64,000 bases of DNA. Origin: Pseudomonadota bacterium. GTDB lineage: Bacteria; Pseudomonadota; Alphaproteobacteria; Acetobacterales; Acetobacteraceae. The notes beneath the pieces were generated by a model. The model saw only the letters and a list, made by a program, of their open reading frames with translations. It ran no database searches and was not told the origin of the DNA. The translations under genes and the position numbers were made by a program. Positions 61,820 through 64,000 of the stretch are shown piece after piece. Position 1 is the stretch's first letter; every line of letters starts with the position of its first letter. The stretch covers positions 186,001 to 250,000 of the forward strand of contig JAJZFA010000013.1 in assembly GCA_021805565.1 (NCBI GenBank), read 5' to 3'.

Positions 61820-64000
61820 GCGGCGGCCCCGGCGGCTTGCAGCGCGGCCAGCACGCGGGCGGGCGTGGCCGGCACCTGGGTCAGCCGCACGCCGGTTGCG
61901 GCGGCAATGGCATTCAGGATCGCCGGGGCGGTGGCGATCAGGGCCGGTTCTCCAACGCCCTTGGCGCCGTACGGGCCCAGCGGATCGGGACGTTCGATCA
62001 CGATCGTCTCGATCGGCGGAATATCGCCGATGGTCGGAATCAGATAGTCGTGCAGGTTGTCGGTGCGTCCGGGCACGAATTCCTCCATCAGCGCCAGGCC
62101 GAGGCCCTGGGCGATCCCGCCATGAATCTGCCCCTCCACCTGTTGCGGGTTGATCGCTCGGCCGACATCGTGTGCCGCGACAATGTGCAGGCACTGTACC
62201 GTGCCGAGTTCGATATCGACCTGCACCAGCGCCGCCTGCGCTGCGAAGGCATAGCTGGCATAGGGACTGCCCTGGCCATCCGCGTCCAGCGGCGTGGTCG
62301 GCGGATCGAATGTTCCCTCGCCGCGCAGCACAAGCCCGTGTGCGTCGGCCGGCATCGCGGCGGGGTCGAGGCTGGTGCCATCGACCTCGATAACCCCGTC
62401 CGTTATCGCGATCGCCGCGTCCGGCCCGGCATTGGTCCGGCGCAAAATCTCCTCGCGCAGCGCCGTGGCGGCCCGGTAAACAGCGTTGCCGCTGACGAAG
62501 GTCTGGCGCGACGCGCTGGTCTTGCCGGCATCGCGGGTCAGATCGGTATCGCCGGTCACCAGATCGATGCTGTCCATCGGCACCCCCAGCGCATCGGCGG
62601 CGATTTGCGACATGACGGTATCGGACCCCTGGCCGATATCGACGGCGCCGGAAAACAGCACCACGCGGCCGGTGCGGGTAATGCCGATGACCATCTCCGA
62701 CGGATTGGACAGGCTGGTGTTGCCGATCCCGTACCACATGCAGGCGATGCCCGCCCCTTGCCGCAAATGTGCGGGTGCGGTTGCGTTGAAGGCGGCCACC
62801 CGAACCAGCAACGCCTGCCAGCGCGGTCGCAATGCGTCGAGGCAGTCCGCCAGCGCCGCGCCTTCGCCTAGAATCTGGCCGGTGGCGGTGCTGTCGCCGG
62901 CGCCCAGCGCGTTGCGGCGGCGGAAGTCCAGCGGATCGAGACCGAGGCGGGCGGCGAGGCTGTCCATCAGGGCCTCGCCGGCGATGGCGGCCTGCGGCAC
63001 GCCGAACCCGCGGAACGCGCCGGATGGCGGGCCGTTGGTGTGGATGGCGGCGGTGGTGCAGCGGACGTTCGGCACGGCATAGGGCCCGGCCGCGTGGACC
63101 GGCACGCGGTTGGCCACGGTGGGGCCCCAGCTTGCATAGGCGCCGGTATCGTAATCGCCATGGAAACAGAAGGCGGTCAGCCTGCCGTCCACATCGGCCG
63201 CGGCGCTGGCGGTTATCCGCGACGGATGGCGTTTCGTGGTCGCCGCCATGCTTTCGGCCCGCGTATAAACCATCCGCACCGGCCGGCGCAGCAGCCACGC
63301 GGCGATCGCCGTCAGCGGCTGCACGGACAGATCGAGCTTGCCGCCGAAGCCGCCGCCGACGGCGGTGGGGATAATCCGTACGTCGTGCGGCCGGATGCCC
63401 AAGATCGGCGCCAGCTCGTCGCGGTCCATATAAGGGGTTTGCGTGCTGGCGACGATCTCGATTCGGTCGCCCACCCGCCGCGCGTAGCCGGCTTCGGATT
63501 CGATATAGGTGTGCTCGACGAAACCGGTGGCGATTGCGATGTCCGCCCGGATCGTCGCGGCGGACAGGGCGGCATCGGCATCGCCGCGCACGACGCGCCC
63601 TCGGCACAGCACGTTGCCAGGGGCGTGGGCGTGCAGATCGAGCGAACCGGTGGCATTGGCGAAGGTTATTTCGGGCAGAACCTCCCACACCACCGGCACG
63701 TCCGCGTCGCGGATGGCGGCCAGCGTGGCGGCATCGCCGACCAGGGCACAGATCGGCTCGCCGCGATGGCGGACGTGGCGTTCCGCCAGAACCGGCTGGT
63801 CCTTGCCTGTGGGGTAGATGCCATACAGGTTGCGCCCAGGCACATCGGCCGCTGTCAGCACGCGGATCAGGCCGGGATGGGCCGCCAGCAGCGGCGCGCA
63901 ATCGCCCAGTGTAAACCGGGCGTGCGCGTGCGGGCTACGGATCGCGCGCAACGACAGCGCGGGTTCGTCCGGCCGTACGTCGGCGCCGAACCGGTCGCTG
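61816..64000 (-). CDS. Xanthine dehydrogenase-family molybdopterin subunit (nicotinate hydroxylase-like; 5' end outside window)
   Basis: About 728 residues are present and the frame is open to the window edge. Motifs of the xanthine oxidase large subunit are present: AIRSPHAHARF near the start, the molybdopterin loop VGGGFGGKLD, and the catalytic Glu in GAKGVGEPALI near the C-terminus. With the enamidase and 6-hydroxynicotinate reductase genes, it most likely hydroxylates nicotinate at C6. The [2Fe-2S] and FAD subunits would be off the right edge. Confidence 0.87.
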   Translation of the reverse strand, partial: SDRFGADVRPDEPALSLRAIRSPHAHARFTLGDCAPLLAAHPGLIRVLTAADVPGRNLYGIYPTGKDQPVLAERHVRHRGEPICALVGDAATLAAIRDADVPVVWEVLPEITFANATGSLDLHAHAPGNVLCRGRVVRGDADAALSAATIRADIAIATGFVEHTYIESEAGYARRVGDRIEIVASTQTPYMDRDELAPILGIRPHDVRIIPTAVGGGFGGKLDLSVQPLTAIAAWLLRRPVRMVYTRAESMAATTKRHPSRITASAAADVDGRLTAFCFHGDYDTGAYASWGPTVANRVPVHAAGPYAVPNVRCTTAAIHTNGPPSGAFRGFGVPQAAIAGEALMDSLAARLGLDPLDFRRRNALGAGDSTATGQILGEGAALADCLDALRPRWQALLVRVAAFNATAPAHLRQGAGIACMWYGIGNTSLSNPSEMVIGITRTGRVVLFSGAVDIGQGSDTVMSQIAADALGVPMDSIDLVTGDTDLTRDAGKTSASRQTFVSGNAVYRAATALREEILRRTNAGPDAAIAITDGVIEVDGTSLDPAAMPADAHGLVLRGEGTFDPPTTPLDADGQGSPYASYAFAAQAALVQVDIELGTVQCLHIVAAHDVGRAINPQQVEGQIHGGIAQGLGLALMEEFVPGRTDNLHDYLIPTIGDIPPIETIVIERPDPLGPYGAKGVGEPALIATAPAILNAIAAATGVRLTQVPATPARVLAALQAAGAAA

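Noticed and set aside
60335-63901. A 1188-codon frame on the minus strand that would fuse the reductase to a long upstream part
   Set aside because: Upstream of 61819 it is an out-of-frame shadow of the molybdopterin dehydrogenase gene, rich in Arg/Gly/Pro with no domain; the real genes overlap by ATGA at 61816-61819.

Overview
The window is GC-rich (roughly two-thirds G+C by eye) with dense operons, ATGA stop/start overlaps and protein families typical of Alphaproteobacteria: DUF2852, a type III ornithine decarboxylase with an upstream leader ORF, NasS-type nitrate control, an NdvA-like exporter, and a DUF6362/AsnC-like gene pair. An acidic-soil or freshwater Rhodospirillales/Acetobacteraceae bacterium is my best guess. 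That is inference, since there is no rRNA or other phylogenetic marker here.

Layout. 1-8028 (+): nitrate assimilation, with a NasS-like sensor cut by the left edge, then a sigma-54-type promoter and a leader with two ANTAR-type hexaloop hairpins, then nitrate transporter, nirB, nirD and assimilatory nitrate reductase. 8078-14546: DUF423 and DUF2852 proteins, a glutathione transferase, a cupin, accC-accB, a secreted protein and thiS-thiG. 14655-16747 (-): two small unknown proteins, then ornithine decarboxylase preceded by a leader ORF whose stop codon sits in a hairpin loop. 16864-19260: YihY protein and a small prophage remnant. 19343-25467: a DUF347 membrane protein, two ABC exporters (one NdvA-like), DUF2934, DUF1328 and CBS proteins.

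25527-34363 is an exopolysaccharide locus: beta-helix protein, flippase, membrane protein, galE, BY-kinase/chain-length protein, outer-membrane export lipoprotein, and a MepA endopeptidase. Then come an MCP-PilZ chemoreceptor, an AtzG/AtzE-like amidase pair, a decayed peptide-ABC ATPase and tRNA-Thr. 39056-44885 is an island-like segment with a type III restriction-modification system (res, mod), a Phd-like antitoxin and a MazE/MazF pair. It is bounded by a 17-bp direct repeat, one copy of which overlaps the 3' end of tRNA-Ser.

45220-52401 carries a third ABC exporter, a FAD amino-acid oxidase with a methyltransferase, a hydrolase, an SDR and small envelope proteins. 52512-64000 looks like a reductive nicotinate-degradation locus: MarR regulator and enamidase on +, facing a long - operon of molybdenum hydroxylase (cut by the right edge), 6-hydroxynicotinate reductase, UPF0280, DUF1185 and a branched-chain-type ABC importer with a fused LivH-LivM permease.

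The most unusual signal is a family of four structured intergenic repeats (about 80-118 bp, two stem-loops with compensatory changes), each placed just after a gene in the same orientation and in two cases read through in frame. A second, unrelated palindromic repeat family has two copies that begin at the stop codon of the preceding gene.
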